Source of the DNA: Sphingobacteriales bacterium
GTDB taxonomy: Bacteria; Bacteroidota; Bacteroidia; Sphingobacteriales; Sphingobacteriaceae
Reading direction: 5' to 3'
DNA: 36,160 nucleotides
NCBI GenBank assembly: GCA_013298995.1
Contig: JAAFJW010000015.1
Span: forward strand, 1-36,160
Of this stretch, positions 16,795 through 25,442 are shown in pieces (the stretch's first letter is position 1; each line of letters begins with the position of its first letter). Below the pieces are notes generated by a model. That model was not told the DNA's origin. It worked only from the letters and a program-made list of their open reading frames with translations, and ran no database searches. The position numbers were made by a program, and so were the translations under genes.

Positions 16795-16825
16795 AAGTCC
16801 TGCCTTGATAGTCGGGACTTTTTTT
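16795..16825 (+). terminator. Rho-independent terminator after rpmE
   Basis: An 8-pair stem (AAGTCCTG with CGGGACTT, one G-U) and a 10-base loop are followed by a run of T residues. It also lies just before the next gene's start, so that gene needs its own promoter or readthrough. Confidence 0.8.
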
Positions 16826-16839
16826 GTTTGATTTGTAGC

Positions 16840-18024
16840 ATGATGCTTATATTTTTTGACGAAACCTATCGGGATAATTTTTTTCCACTTACACTTACCC
16901 GCCCCACAGCCGATTTGCGCATCGGTATATTAAAAATTTCGGAAAAATGGCAACATTATTTTAAAGCCGATTGTGCCTACAAAACAGCAGCCTACCTTAA
17001 TTGTAAATTTCCGTTTAAAACCGCCGCTAGCAATTTATTTATAAACGGCACCATTTGCCCCGATGATAACCTTGCCACCGCAATAAATAATTTACACGAA
17101 GGCCAAGCACTCTATAAAAACCAAACCTTAATAGCCCTATGGTTAAACGAGGGCAATGCAAGCCTATTTACCGAAACCAATTTAGCCCCCTACCAAGCCA
17201 TTTATTACACAGGCAATTTATTAAATATTACCTACCCCGAAGATATTTTTAGCAAAAATAATATTGCGCTTAACGCTGATTTCGAGTTGCTTACCAAAGG
17301 TAAAACATCGGCCAATTTAAGCAATACCAATACCATAATAGGCTATAATATTTTTGTAGAAGAAGGCGTAGAAGCCGAATGTGCAACTTTTAACACTACC
17401 AACGGCCCCATTTATTTAGGCAAAAACTCCCAGGTTTGGGAAGGTACAAACATTAGAGGTGGCCTAGCTTTATGCCATGATGCCCAAATAAAAATGGGTG
17501 CAAAAATTTACGGCGCCACCACCATTGGCCCTCACAGTAGGGTAGGAGGCGAAATTAACAATGCTGTTATTTGGGGATATTCATCCAAAGGGCATGATGG
17601 CTACTTGGGCAATGCCGTTATAGGCGAATGGTGCAACCTAGGTGCCGATAGTAATAACTCTAACCTTAAAAACAATTATGCCGAGGTAAAGCTATGGGAT
17701 TATAACACACACAAATTCAGAAAAACAGGTCTCCAGTTTTGTGGCTTAATAATGGCCGACCACGCCAAGTGCAGCATCAATACCATGTTTAATACAGGTA
17801 CGGTGGTGGGCGTAAGTGCCAATATTTTTGGCTCGGGTTTTCCCCGAAACTTTGTCCCCGATTTTTCGTGGGGCGGTGCCCAAGGCTACGAGGTATATGG
17901 CCTTATTAAAATGTTTGAAACCGCAAATTTGGTTTACAGCCGTAGAGATAAGGTTTTTGATGATGATGAAAAAGCTATTTTAGCACACATATTTGAAAGC
18001 ACCGAAAAATTTAGAAGATTTTAA
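16840..18024 (+). CDS. GlmU-like protein: degenerate nucleotidyltransferase plus left-handed beta-helix domain
   Basis: This 394-residue protein has the two-part layout of GlmU. The N-terminal half (FPLTLTRPTADLRIGILKISEKW at about 15-37) corresponds to the sugar-nucleotidyltransferase region but shows no GxGTRM-type nucleotide-binding loop. The C-terminal half (about 170-360) is rich in hexapeptide repeats typical of a left-handed beta helix (IYLGKNSQVWEGTNIRGG, IKMGAKIYGATTIGPHSRVG, GEWCNLGADSNNSNL). Bacteroidota carry such proteins, annotated as GlmU-family or putative sugar nucleotidyltransferases; the reaction is not established. The frame opens at TTG 16828, but ATG 16840 (or 16843) gives the family's usual N-terminus. 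It is followed by tpiA after 11 bases. Confidence 0.8.
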   Translation: MMLIFFDETYRDNFFPLTLTRPTADLRIGILKISEKWQHYFKADCAYKTAAYLNCKFPFKTAASNLFINGTICPDDNLATAINNLHEGQALYKNQTLIALWLNEGNASLFTETNLAPYQAIYYTGNLLNITYPEDIFSKNNIALNADFELLTKGKTSANLSNTNTIIGYNIFVEEGVEAECATFNTTNGPIYLGKNSQVWEGTNIRGGLALCHDAQIKMGAKIYGATTIGPHSRVGGEINNAVIWGYSSKGHDGYLGNAVIGEWCNLGADSNNSNLKNNYAEVKLWDYNTHKFRKTGLQFCGLIMADHAKCSINTMFNTGTVVGVSANIFGSGFPRNFVPDFSWGGAQGYEVYGLIKMFETANLVYSRRDKVFDDDEKAILAHIFESTEKFRRF

Positions 18025-18035
18025 AAATAAATATA

Positions 18036-18800
18036 ATGAGAAAAAAAATTGTTGCAGGAAACTGGAAAATGAACAAAAACTTTAGCGATGGCTTGGCCTT
18101 ATTTTCCGAAGTAATAAACATGGCTAATGATGAATTGCATAACAGCCAGCAAGTAATAGTGTGTAGCCCATACCTACATTTACACAGCTTGGTACAGCTA
18201 AACAAAGGCAATACCAAAGTTGCCCTAGGGGCACAAAACTGTCACCAAGCCGAAAGTGGCGCATTTACAGGCGAAATATCGGCCGATATGCTAGCATCGG
18301 CAGGTGTACAATATGTGATTATAGGCCACTCGGAGCGTAGGCAATATTTTGCCGAAAGCAACGCAACATGTGCCGAAAAAATAAATATCGCTTTAAAGCA
18401 TCATTTAACACCTATTTACTGCATTGGCGAAACCCTGCAAGAGCGTGAAGCGGGTACACATTTTGATATTATAAAAACCCAATTGGCCCAAGCCACTTAT
18501 CATTTAAGCGCACAAGATTTTGTTAAATTAGTGATTGCCTACGAACCCGTTTGGGCTATTGGCACAGGGGTAACGGCATCATCAGCGCAAGCGCAAGAAA
18601 TACATGCCTTTATACGTGAGCAAATTGCTTGGCAATATACTGTGGCTGTGGCCGATGAAATTTCGATACTTTATGGCGGTAGCTGTAACCCCAAAAACGC
18701 CGATGAATTATTTGCACAAGCCGATATTGATGGCGGCCTAATAGGGGGTGCGTCTTTAAAATCGCGTGATTTTATAGATATAGCTAAAGCATTTAATTAA
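18036..18800 (+). CDS. tpiA: Triose-phosphate isomerase
   Basis: TpiA interconverts dihydroxyacetone phosphate and glyceraldehyde 3-phosphate in glycolysis and gluconeogenesis. The 254-residue product has GNWKMN at 8-13 (substrate N9 and K11), the electrophile H98 in IIGHSERRQ, the catalytic base E169 in AYEPVWAIGTG, with the flexible loop 6 just after it, LYGGSCNPKNA and the phosphate-binding GGLIGGASL near the C-terminus. All catalytic residues are intact. It lies 11 bases after the GlmU-like gene and three bases before prmA, within one transcription unit. Confidence 0.97.
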   Translation: MRKKIVAGNWKMNKNFSDGLALFSEVINMANDELHNSQQVIVCSPYLHLHSLVQLNKGNTKVALGAQNCHQAESGAFTGEISADMLASAGVQYVIIGHSERRQYFAESNATCAEKINIALKHHLTPIYCIGETLQEREAGTHFDIIKTQLAQATYHLSAQDFVKLVIAYEPVWAIGTGVTASSAQAQEIHAFIREQIAWQYTVAVADEISILYGGSCNPKNADELFAQADIDGGLIGGASLKSRDFIDIAKAFN

Positions 18801-18803
18801 AGC

Positions 18804-19643
18804 ATGAATTATTACGAACTCGTTTTTACCCTTATTGATAAGCAAGGATTTTACCAAGATTTATTGATAAACGATTTATCGCAAATAGGCTTTGATACGT
18901 TTGAAGAAACCGATTTGGGTTTTAAAGCCTACATTGCCACCGATAAATTTAACCAAGCCTTATTGGATAATAACCTGTTAAAATATGTAGGCGAATGTAC
19001 TTTTAGCTACGAAATTAATTTAATACCCGCCCAAAACTGGAACCAAGTATGGGAAAGCAACTTTGAAGCCATAGCCATAAAAGATAAAATACATGTGCGG
19101 GCAACGTTTCATCCTAGCCTAAATAATTTCGATTACGAAATAATTATCGACCCTAAAATGGCTTTTGGTACAGGCCACCACCAAACCACAGCCATGGTGA
19201 TGGAGTACATGCTCGAAACCGATTTTAACCAAAAAACGGTTTTAGATATGGGGTGTGGCACAGGTATTTTGGCTATTTTAGCATCAAAAATGGGTGCCCA
19301 GCAAGTAGTAGCTATTGATAACGACCCTGTATGTTACCACAGCGTATTAGAAAACGCAGCTTTAAATGGTGTAAACAATATTGAGGCTTTGTGCGGTTCA
19401 AAGGAAGAAATTCCACAGCAAACGTTCGATATTATACTGGCCAATATTAACCGCAATATACTTTTAGACCAAATAGCAAGCTACGCCAAAGTATTAAACC
19501 ATAACGGCATTATATTTTTTAGTGGTTTTCACCAAATTCCTGATTTAGAAATGCTAAACCAAGCTGGCCAAGCGTTAAACCTACAATACCTGCACCATAA
19601 AAATTTAAACGAGTGGGTGGCAGCAAAATTTGTAAAATATTAA
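18804..19643 (+). CDS. prmA: Ribosomal protein L11 methyltransferase
   Basis: PrmA trimethylates lysines and the N-terminus of ribosomal protein L11 using SAM. The 279-residue product has an N-terminal substrate-recognition domain (1-60), the linker, DPKMAFGTGHHQTTAMVMEYM (116-136), the SAM motif VLDMGCGTGILAI (146-158) and the ILANINRNIL block, which is the NxN-type signature of the family. Length is slightly short but usual for Bacteroidota. It is three bases from tpiA and is followed by mpl after 11 bases if mpl starts at 19655. Confidence 0.94.
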   Translation: MNYYELVFTLIDKQGFYQDLLINDLSQIGFDTFEETDLGFKAYIATDKFNQALLDNNLLKYVGECTFSYEINLIPAQNWNQVWESNFEAIAIKDKIHVRATFHPSLNNFDYEIIIDPKMAFGTGHHQTTAMVMEYMLETDFNQKTVLDMGCGTGILAILASKMGAQQVVAIDNDPVCYHSVLENAALNGVNNIEALCGSKEEIPQQTFDIILANINRNILLDQIASYAKVLNHNGIIFFSGFHQIPDLEMLNQAGQALNLQYLHHKNLNEWVAAKFVKY

Positions 19644-19654
19644 TAGTAAAAGTT

Positions 19655-21010
19655 TTGAGAGTTCACTTTATCGCAATAGGTGGTGCAGCTATGCACAACC
19701 TAGCCATCGCATTAAAAATTAAAGGTTTTACGGTTTCGGGTTCCGATGATTTAATTACCGAGCCATCCAAATCTCGCTTACAGCAACACCAGCTTTTGCC
19801 TACACAGCAAGGCTGGGATGCCAATAAAATTACAACCGATATTGATGCCATTATACTAGGCATGCATGCCCGTATAGATAACCCCGAACTGCTAAAAGTA
19901 CAACAATTAGGCATACGCATATACTCGTACCCCGAGTATATATACGCACAATCAGAAAATAAAACCCGTGTGGTAATAGGCGGTAGCCATGGCAAAACCA
20001 CCATTACATCAATGATACTGCATACTTTAAAGTATTTAGGTAAAGATTTTGATTATTTAGTTGGCGCACAAATTGATGGCTTCGATAATATGGTAAAACT
20101 TTCGGCAGCCCCAATAATTGTAATCGAAGGCGACGAATATTTGGCATCGCCTATTGATAGAAGGCCAAAGTTTCATATTTACCAACCCCATATTGCCATT
20201 ATTAGCGGTATAGCTTGGGACCATATCAACGTATTTCCTACTTTCGAAAATTATATACAACAGTTTGATTTATTTATTGATACCATTAAACCTAATGGAG
20301 CACTTATTTACTGTGCCGAAGATAAAGTTGTGGATGACTTGGTAAATCAAAAAAATACTCATTTGCAATTACTGCCTTATAGCACCCCTGGGTATGTAAT
20401 TAAAAATGGTATAACTTATTTAATTAATGGCGATAGTGAGGTGCCGCTCGAAATTTTTGGGCAACATAATCTACTCAACTTAAATGCAGCAAAACTAGCC
20501 TGCATGCAGTTAGGAATACCCGAAACCGATTTTTATGCCGCTATAAGCAATTTTACAGGTGCTGCCCGAAGATTGGAAATAGTTGGTAAAAATAAAGATG
20601 CTACCATTTTTAAAGATTTTGCACACTCGCCTTCAAAACTGGTAGCCACCATTGCCGCCGTAAAACAACAATTTCCCAACCGAAAATTAATTGCTTGTAT
20701 AGAATTGCACACATTTAGCAGTTTAAATAAGCAATTTTTAAACCAATATAAAAATACAATGAACCAAGCTGATGTTGCAATTATTTATGTGAATAATATG
20801 ACATTTGCACACAAAGGGCTTAAGCCATTCACACACAGAGAGATATTGCAGGCTTTTAACAGAAAAGACTTAATTTTAATAACTGATTCAAATAATTTAT
20901 ACAACTATTTGGTAAAATTATCGTTAAAAAACATGAATTTGTTAATGATGTCATCCGGAAATTTTGATGCCTTAAATTTAAAACAATTAACAGGCACACT
21001 TCTTAGATAA
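19655..21010 (+). CDS. mpl: UDP-N-acetylmuramate:L-alanyl-gamma-D-glutamyl-meso-diaminopimelate ligase (Mpl)
   Basis: Mpl joins recycled tripeptide from peptidoglycan directly to UDP-MurNAc, saving cell-wall material. The 451-residue Mur ligase begins RVHFIAIGGAAMHNLAIAL, the Mpl/MurC N-terminal Rossmann motif. It has the ATP-binding GSHGKTT at 110-116, the EGDEYLASP block that distinguishes Mpl, the HINVFPTFENY block and the C-terminal DFAHSPSK. The start is TTG at 19655, directly before the conserved N-terminus; an in-frame ATG at 19613 lies inside prmA and would add 14 unrelated residues. MurC is the alternative, but the EYLASP and AHSPSK blocks favour Mpl. Confidence 0.92.
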   Translation: MRVHFIAIGGAAMHNLAIALKIKGFTVSGSDDLITEPSKSRLQQHQLLPTQQGWDANKITTDIDAIILGMHARIDNPELLKVQQLGIRIYSYPEYIYAQSENKTRVVIGGSHGKTTITSMILHTLKYLGKDFDYLVGAQIDGFDNMVKLSAAPIIVIEGDEYLASPIDRRPKFHIYQPHIAIISGIAWDHINVFPTFENYIQQFDLFIDTIKPNGALIYCAEDKVVDDLVNQKNTHLQLLPYSTPGYVIKNGITYLINGDSEVPLEIFGQHNLLNLNAAKLACMQLGIPETDFYAAISNFTGAARRLEIVGKNKDATIFKDFAHSPSKLVATIAAVKQQFPNRKLIACIELHTFSSLNKQFLNQYKNTMNQADVAIIYVNNMTFAHKGLKPFTHREILQAFNRKDLILITDSNNLYNYLVKLSLKNMNLLMMSSGNFDALNLKQLTGTLLR

Positions 21011-21056
21011 ATTAACAATAAGCTAATTTTTACCAAAAGTTTTTAAAATACTTATA

Positions 21057-21386
21057 ATGAAGTTATTAGGAAAAAAAATAAGATTATTAAGGCACCAAAA
21101 AGGCTGGAGCCAAGAAGATGTATCTATTCAGTTAGGAATATCAATACCTGCATTTTCAAAAATAGAAACAGGTATTACCGATATTAACCTATCTAGGCTA
21201 GAGCAAATTTGTAAACTATTTGAACTAACAGTAGTACAAATGCTAACATTTACCAATCCCGAGGAAGATCAAAAGTACTTGTCTGAACTTGATTTAGTTA
21301 CCCAAAAATTAGCCGAACGCAACTTAGAAGTAATTGATTTACAAAAAAAAGTAATTGATTTATATGAAAAAATACGACATATTTAA
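21057..21386 (+). CDS. Small XRE-family helix-turn-helix regulator with coiled-coil tail
   Basis: This 109-residue DNA-binding protein has a Cro/C1-type helix-turn-helix at about 5-60 (IRLLRHQKGWSQEDVSIQLG, then SIPAFSKIETGITDINLSRL), typical of the XRE family. The tail from 70 to 107 is leucine- and lysine-rich with a heptad-like pattern (LVTQKLAERNLEVIDLQKKV), probably a coiled coil for dimerisation. It has no sensor domain. It lies 46 bases downstream of mpl and ends in a strong hairpin, so it may be read with mpl. Its target genes cannot be inferred from context. Confidence 0.85.
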   Translation: MKLLGKKIRLLRHQKGWSQEDVSIQLGISIPAFSKIETGITDINLSRLEQICKLFELTVVQMLTFTNPEEDQKYLSELDLVTQKLAERNLEVIDLQKKVIDLYEKIRHI

Positions 21387-21733
21387 CTTTATATAACATA
21401 TATAAGTGCCAAGCAAAAAGAAGATACATAATTAACATGTACCTTCTTTTTGCGTATATATCACAATTTTATATTGTAAACTTAGACTTGGGTTAAAAAA
21501 AAATGCCAACACTTATAGACATAAAAAATACAATTTCAACGATAAATTATTGGCAACCTGTTAAATTTATGTTTCTAATTTTCTAATAAATATTATTGAT
21601 GCTTGTTTTTTTATCACTCGATAGATATTTTTTTTAACAATTACATAATTATATAATTTTTAAAGGGATAAATGTTTATAATTGTTGCTTAAAGCAGCGT
21701 TTACATAAAAATTATTGACATTACACATATACA
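21387..21733. other. Gene-free stretch: terminator, then AT-rich leader of the glycosidase gene
   Basis: The terminator hairpin is at 21413-21453. The rest is strongly AT-rich with no gene. It probably carries the glycosidase promoter, but no TAnnTTTG box was identified with confidence. Confidence 0.5.
21413..21453 (+). terminator. Strong terminator hairpin after the XRE regulator gene
   Basis: An 11-base perfect stem (GCAAAAAGAAG with CTTCTTTTTGC) is extended, after one mismatch, by TACAT/ATGTA. The stem's own T-run can serve as U-tract. Confidence 0.8.
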
Positions 21734-24193
21734 ATGAACGAAGAAGAAAAATTTTTATCCCCTAATATAGAGTTATCGGTAGCCGATTTAGAAGATATAC
21801 AACATTTAAACAACCCCATTGTAGGCATACAACCTATTGTAAAAAAATACCTCGATGCCATAAAAGAAGTACGCCAAGAGGCTAATAAATTTTATTTTTC
21901 GGATGGCACCTCAACCGTACAAATAAGGATAGTAAGCGACGAAATCATTAGGGTAAAGCTAGCACCCAATAGCGTGTTTTTAGATGAGTTTTCGTACGCA
22001 GTACCATCGCTTGAGCAAAAAGTAGCCGTATTTACCTTCGCCGAAACCGAAACTCATTACCAAGTAGCTACCAATACCGTACAATGCTTGATAAGCAAAG
22101 CCAATTTTTTTATCTCCTTTGCCGATAACCAAGGAAATATTACCAACCAAGATTACCAAGCCATGCACTTCGAAGAAAACACGGCCTTTGGTGGTTACTA
22201 TGTATATTGTACCAAAAAATGTACCGCTGGTGAAAGTTTTTTTGGCCTTGGCGATAAACCTACCGATTTTAATTTGCGAGGGAAACGTTTTCAAAACTGG
22301 AATACCGATACCTACTCTTTCTCTAAACACCAAGACCCATTATACCGTAGTATCCCATTTTATTTAAGTTTAAAAGAAGGCAATGCTTACGGTATATTTT
22401 TTGATAATACGTATAAAACCCATTTCGATTTTGCCCACGAAGACCAAAATAAAACCAGCTTTTGGGCCGATGGCGGCGAATTGCAATATTATTACATACA
22501 CGGCCCACACATGATGGATGTAGTAAAACGCTATCACACCTTAACCGGAACACACAAATTACCGCCAATGTGGGCATTAGGTTACCACCAATGCCGCTGG
22601 AGCTATTATCCCGAATCTAAATTACACGATTTAGCAAAAAACTTTAGAGACCGTAAAATCCCATGCGATGCACTATACCTAGATATTGATTATATGGACG
22701 GTTACCGCTGTTTTACCTGGAATAAAAGATATTTCCCTAATCCCAAAAAAATGATTAAGGAACTATCCGACGATGGTTTTAAAACCGTAGTAATTATCGA
22801 CCCAGGCATTAAGGTTGACGAAAACTATTGGGTATTTAAAGAAGGAAAAGATAATAAATACTTTTGCCGCCGTAGTGATGATTATTTTATGGAAGGCCAT
22901 GTATGGCCAGGCCGTTGCCAATTCCCTGATTTTACCAACCCCGAAGTACGCAAATGGTGGGGAACACTGTTTAAAGAACTGGTAGAAGTAGGCGTTGCTG
23001 GCGTATGGAACGATATGAACGAGCCTGCCGTATTTGGTGCAGGTACTTTTCCTGATGATGTACGCCATGATTACGATGGTTACCGAGGCTCGCACCGAAA
23101 AGCGCACAACGTATATGGGATGCAAATGGTAAGAGCCACTTACGATGGTTTAAAGCTATTGCAAAAAAATAAACGCCCATTTACCATAACAAGGGCAGGC
23201 TACTCGGGCTTGCAACGTTACAGCTGCGTATGGACGGGCGATAACGTAGCCACTTGGGAACACCTAAAATTAGGAAGCCTGCAAATGCAACGTCTTTCCG
23301 TTTCCGGGATTCCATTTGCTGGTACCGATATAGGCGGCTTTAGTGGCGAACCTACCGGCGAATTATTTACCCGATGGATACAACTAGGCGTGTTTTCGCC
23401 TTTTATGCGGGCTCATTCGGCTGGCGATACTGCCGAGCGTGAACCTTGGAGCTTTGGTGCCGAACTAGAAGCTATCAATAAAAAATTTATAGAATTACGT
23501 TACCGATTATTGCCCTACATATACGCAGCGTTTTGGGAACACCACAAATACGGTTTCCCTATTTTACGCCCTGTAATTATGCTGGAGCAAGATAATGTAA
23601 GCAACCATTACCGTGAAGATGAGTTTACATTTGGCGATAAAATATTGGTATGCCCAGTATTAACCGAAGGCGCCACCACCCGCAAGCTATATTTACCCGC
23701 TGGTACTTGGTTTGATTATTGGACCCACCAAGCATTAGAAGGCGCACAAGAACATACCGTGGCCGCTCCCTTAGATTCGATGCCCATATTTGTAAAAGCA
23801 GGTTCGGTAATACCCGAGTCGCCAGTGATGCAACATGTAAACGAGTTTGAAGCTGATGAATTACTGTTCCAAATTTATTATTCAAATTACGAGGTAAATT
23901 CGTTTCATTACGAAGACCACGGCGATACTTTTGCTTACGAGCAAGATATTTATTTAGAGAAAAAATTTGTAGTTAATGGCGATAAAACTTCGATGACCAT
24001 TAAACAATCAATCGAAGGTTTATTTACACCACGTTACGAAACCTACGAACTTAAGCTAATAGGCTTGCCATTTACACCCACCAAAGTAATTATTGATGGT
24101 AAAGATTATGCGGGCAGTTTAGCTTTTGACGATTTAAAACGAGTTGTAATAACATCGAGCAAGCATTTTAAATTTATACAAATACAAGGTTAA
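21734..24193 (+). CDS. Glycoside hydrolase family 31 alpha-glucosidase
   Basis: GH31 enzymes release alpha-linked glucose or xylose from the non-reducing ends of oligosaccharides by a retaining mechanism. The 819-residue product has the N-terminal beta-sandwich (about 60-260), then the TIM barrel. The catalytic nucleophile D427 is in the GH31 signature GVWNDMNEP (423-431), and the acid/base candidate D503 is in CVWTGDN. Other family blocks are present (PPMWALGYHQCRWSYYP at 277-293; GTDIGGFSGEPTGELFTRW; SPFMRAHS). No signal peptide is visible, so it is probably cytoplasmic, acting on imported maltodextrin or glycogen. It is monocistronic, ending in a strong bidirectional hairpin. Confidence 0.95.
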   Translation: MNEEEKFLSPNIELSVADLEDIQHLNNPIVGIQPIVKKYLDAIKEVRQEANKFYFSDGTSTVQIRIVSDEIIRVKLAPNSVFLDEFSYAVPSLEQKVAVFTFAETETHYQVATNTVQCLISKANFFISFADNQGNITNQDYQAMHFEENTAFGGYYVYCTKKCTAGESFFGLGDKPTDFNLRGKRFQNWNTDTYSFSKHQDPLYRSIPFYLSLKEGNAYGIFFDNTYKTHFDFAHEDQNKTSFWADGGELQYYYIHGPHMMDVVKRYHTLTGTHKLPPMWALGYHQCRWSYYPESKLHDLAKNFRDRKIPCDALYLDIDYMDGYRCFTWNKRYFPNPKKMIKELSDDGFKTVVIIDPGIKVDENYWVFKEGKDNKYFCRRSDDYFMEGHVWPGRCQFPDFTNPEVRKWWGTLFKELVEVGVAGVWNDMNEPAVFGAGTFPDDVRHDYDGYRGSHRKAHNVYGMQMVRATYDGLKLLQKNKRPFTITRAGYSGLQRYSCVWTGDNVATWEHLKLGSLQMQRLSVSGIPFAGTDIGGFSGEPTGELFTRWIQLGVFSPFMRAHSAGDTAEREPWSFGAELEAINKKFIELRYRLLPYIYAAFWEHHKYGFPILRPVIMLEQDNVSNHYREDEFTFGDKILVCPVLTEGATTRKLYLPAGTWFDYWTHQALEGAQEHTVAAPLDSMPIFVKAGSVIPESPVMQHVNEFEADELLFQIYYSNYEVNSFHYEDHGDTFAYEQDIYLEKKFVVNGDKTSMTIKQSIEGLFTPRYETYELKLIGLPFTPTKVIIDGKDYAGSLAFDDLKRVVITSSKHFKFIQIQG

Positions 24194-24194
24194 T

Positions 24195-24238
24195 AAAATT
24201 TGGTATGCTAAACTTACTAGGCTAGCATACCAAATTTT
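24195..24238. terminator. Bidirectional terminator between the glycosidase and manC genes
   Basis: A 16-base perfect stem (AAAATTTGGTATGCTA with its complement at 24223-24238) has A and T runs on both flanks. It separates two convergent genes and should terminate both. Confidence 0.85.
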
Positions 24239-24294
24239 ATATGTATCGGTTTCAAAACAGTATCAAGGTTGGCTTTTTATCTGGCACCCCAAAA

Positions 24295-25380
24295 CTAAAT
24301 ATACTTACTTCCGTATTTGCTTTTTACATCGGCAACTATTTGTTTTACAGTTTGTTCTTTACTTTTTGGCGAAATCATTAAGGTATTATTGGCTTCTACT
24401 ACAATAAAATCGTGTAAGCCTTGCAAAATTACTAACTTATCTTTGGGTACGTTTACCATACAGTTGCTTGATTCTATCATCAGCACATTATCGGGATGTA
24501 TTACGGCATTACCTACATCGTCTTTATGTGCTAATTCGTAAATAGAAGCCCAGGTGCCTAAATCGCTCCAGCCAAATTCTGATGGCATTACATACACGTT
24601 ATCGGCTTTTTCCATCACACCATAATCAATAGAAATATTGGTGCATTTTTGAAAGCAGGCTTGTATAAATTCTTTTTCGGATGGGGTATTGTACAAGCCA
24701 TTGCCTTCGGTAAAAATTTCCGAAATATCGGGCAAATGGGTATCAAAAGCATGTATAATTGCGTTTACCGACCATATAAATATCCCAGCATTCCACAAAA
24801 AATCGCCACTTAGTAAAAACGATTCGGCAATTTCTAGCGTAGGTTTTTCGGTAAATGTTTTTACTTTAAATAAATTTTCGCTTAGCGTATCGTTATTATA
24901 TTGTATGTAGCCATAGCCAGTATCGGGGCGTGATGGCTGTATGCCTAGCGTAATTAAGCAATCGTTTTGCTCGGCAATAGCCAACGAAGTTTTAATAGTG
25001 CTAATAAATGCGGGTGTATCTAAAATCAGATGATCGCTAGGGGCAACCACAATACAGGCATCAGCGCAAAGCTGCTTAATTTTAAAGCAACCATAAGCAA
25101 TGCAAGGGGCCGTATTACGCATTACAGGTTCGCCTATAATTTGGTGGGCTTGTAATGCGGGTATTTGTTGTTTTACTAGGTCAAAGTAGCTTTCGTTGGT
25201 TAAAATATAGATATTTTCTTTGGGTACAATTTGGGCAAACCTATCGTAAGTGTTTTGAATTAAGCTTTTTCCAGTACCTAAAATATCTAAAAACTGCTTG
25301 GGGTAAGTAGTGCGGCTAACGGGCCAAAATCGGCTTCCTATGCCACCTGCTAGTATAAGTGCGTATTGGTTATTTTTCAT
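24295..25380 (-). CDS. manC: Mannose-1-phosphate guanylyltransferase
   Basis: The enzyme makes GDP-mannose from mannose 1-phosphate and GTP, for glycans and for GDP-fucose and related sugars. The 361-residue product has the nucleotidyltransferase signature LILAGGIGSRFWPVSR at 8-23 with the catalytic K28 in YPKQFL. It also carries VAPSDHLI, FTEKP, FLWNAGIFIW and the GWSDLGTW block that is diagnostic for GMP enzymes of the ManC/CpsB type. The C-terminal cupin (isomerase) domain of bifunctional homologues is absent. It lies 62 bases downstream of kdsD on the same strand. Confidence 0.94.
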   Translation of the reverse strand: MKNNQYALILAGGIGSRFWPVSRTTYPKQFLDILGTGKSLIQNTYDRFAQIVPKENIYILTNESYFDLVKQQIPALQAHQIIGEPVMRNTAPCIAYGCFKIKQLCADACIVVAPSDHLILDTPAFISTIKTSLAIAEQNDCLITLGIQPSRPDTGYGYIQYNNDTLSENLFKVKTFTEKPTLEIAESFLLSGDFLWNAGIFIWSVNAIIHAFDTHLPDISEIFTEGNGLYNTPSEKEFIQACFQKCTNISIDYGVMEKADNVYVMPSEFGWSDLGTWASIYELAHKDDVGNAVIHPDNVLMIESSNCMVNVPKDKLVILQGLHDFIVVEANNTLMISPKSKEQTVKQIVADVKSKYGSKYI

Positions 25381-25442
25381 TTTTTTTTAGATGGTTATCG
25401 TTTTTTTAATGTTTAATATGTTTAAAATCATACTTTTAGGGT

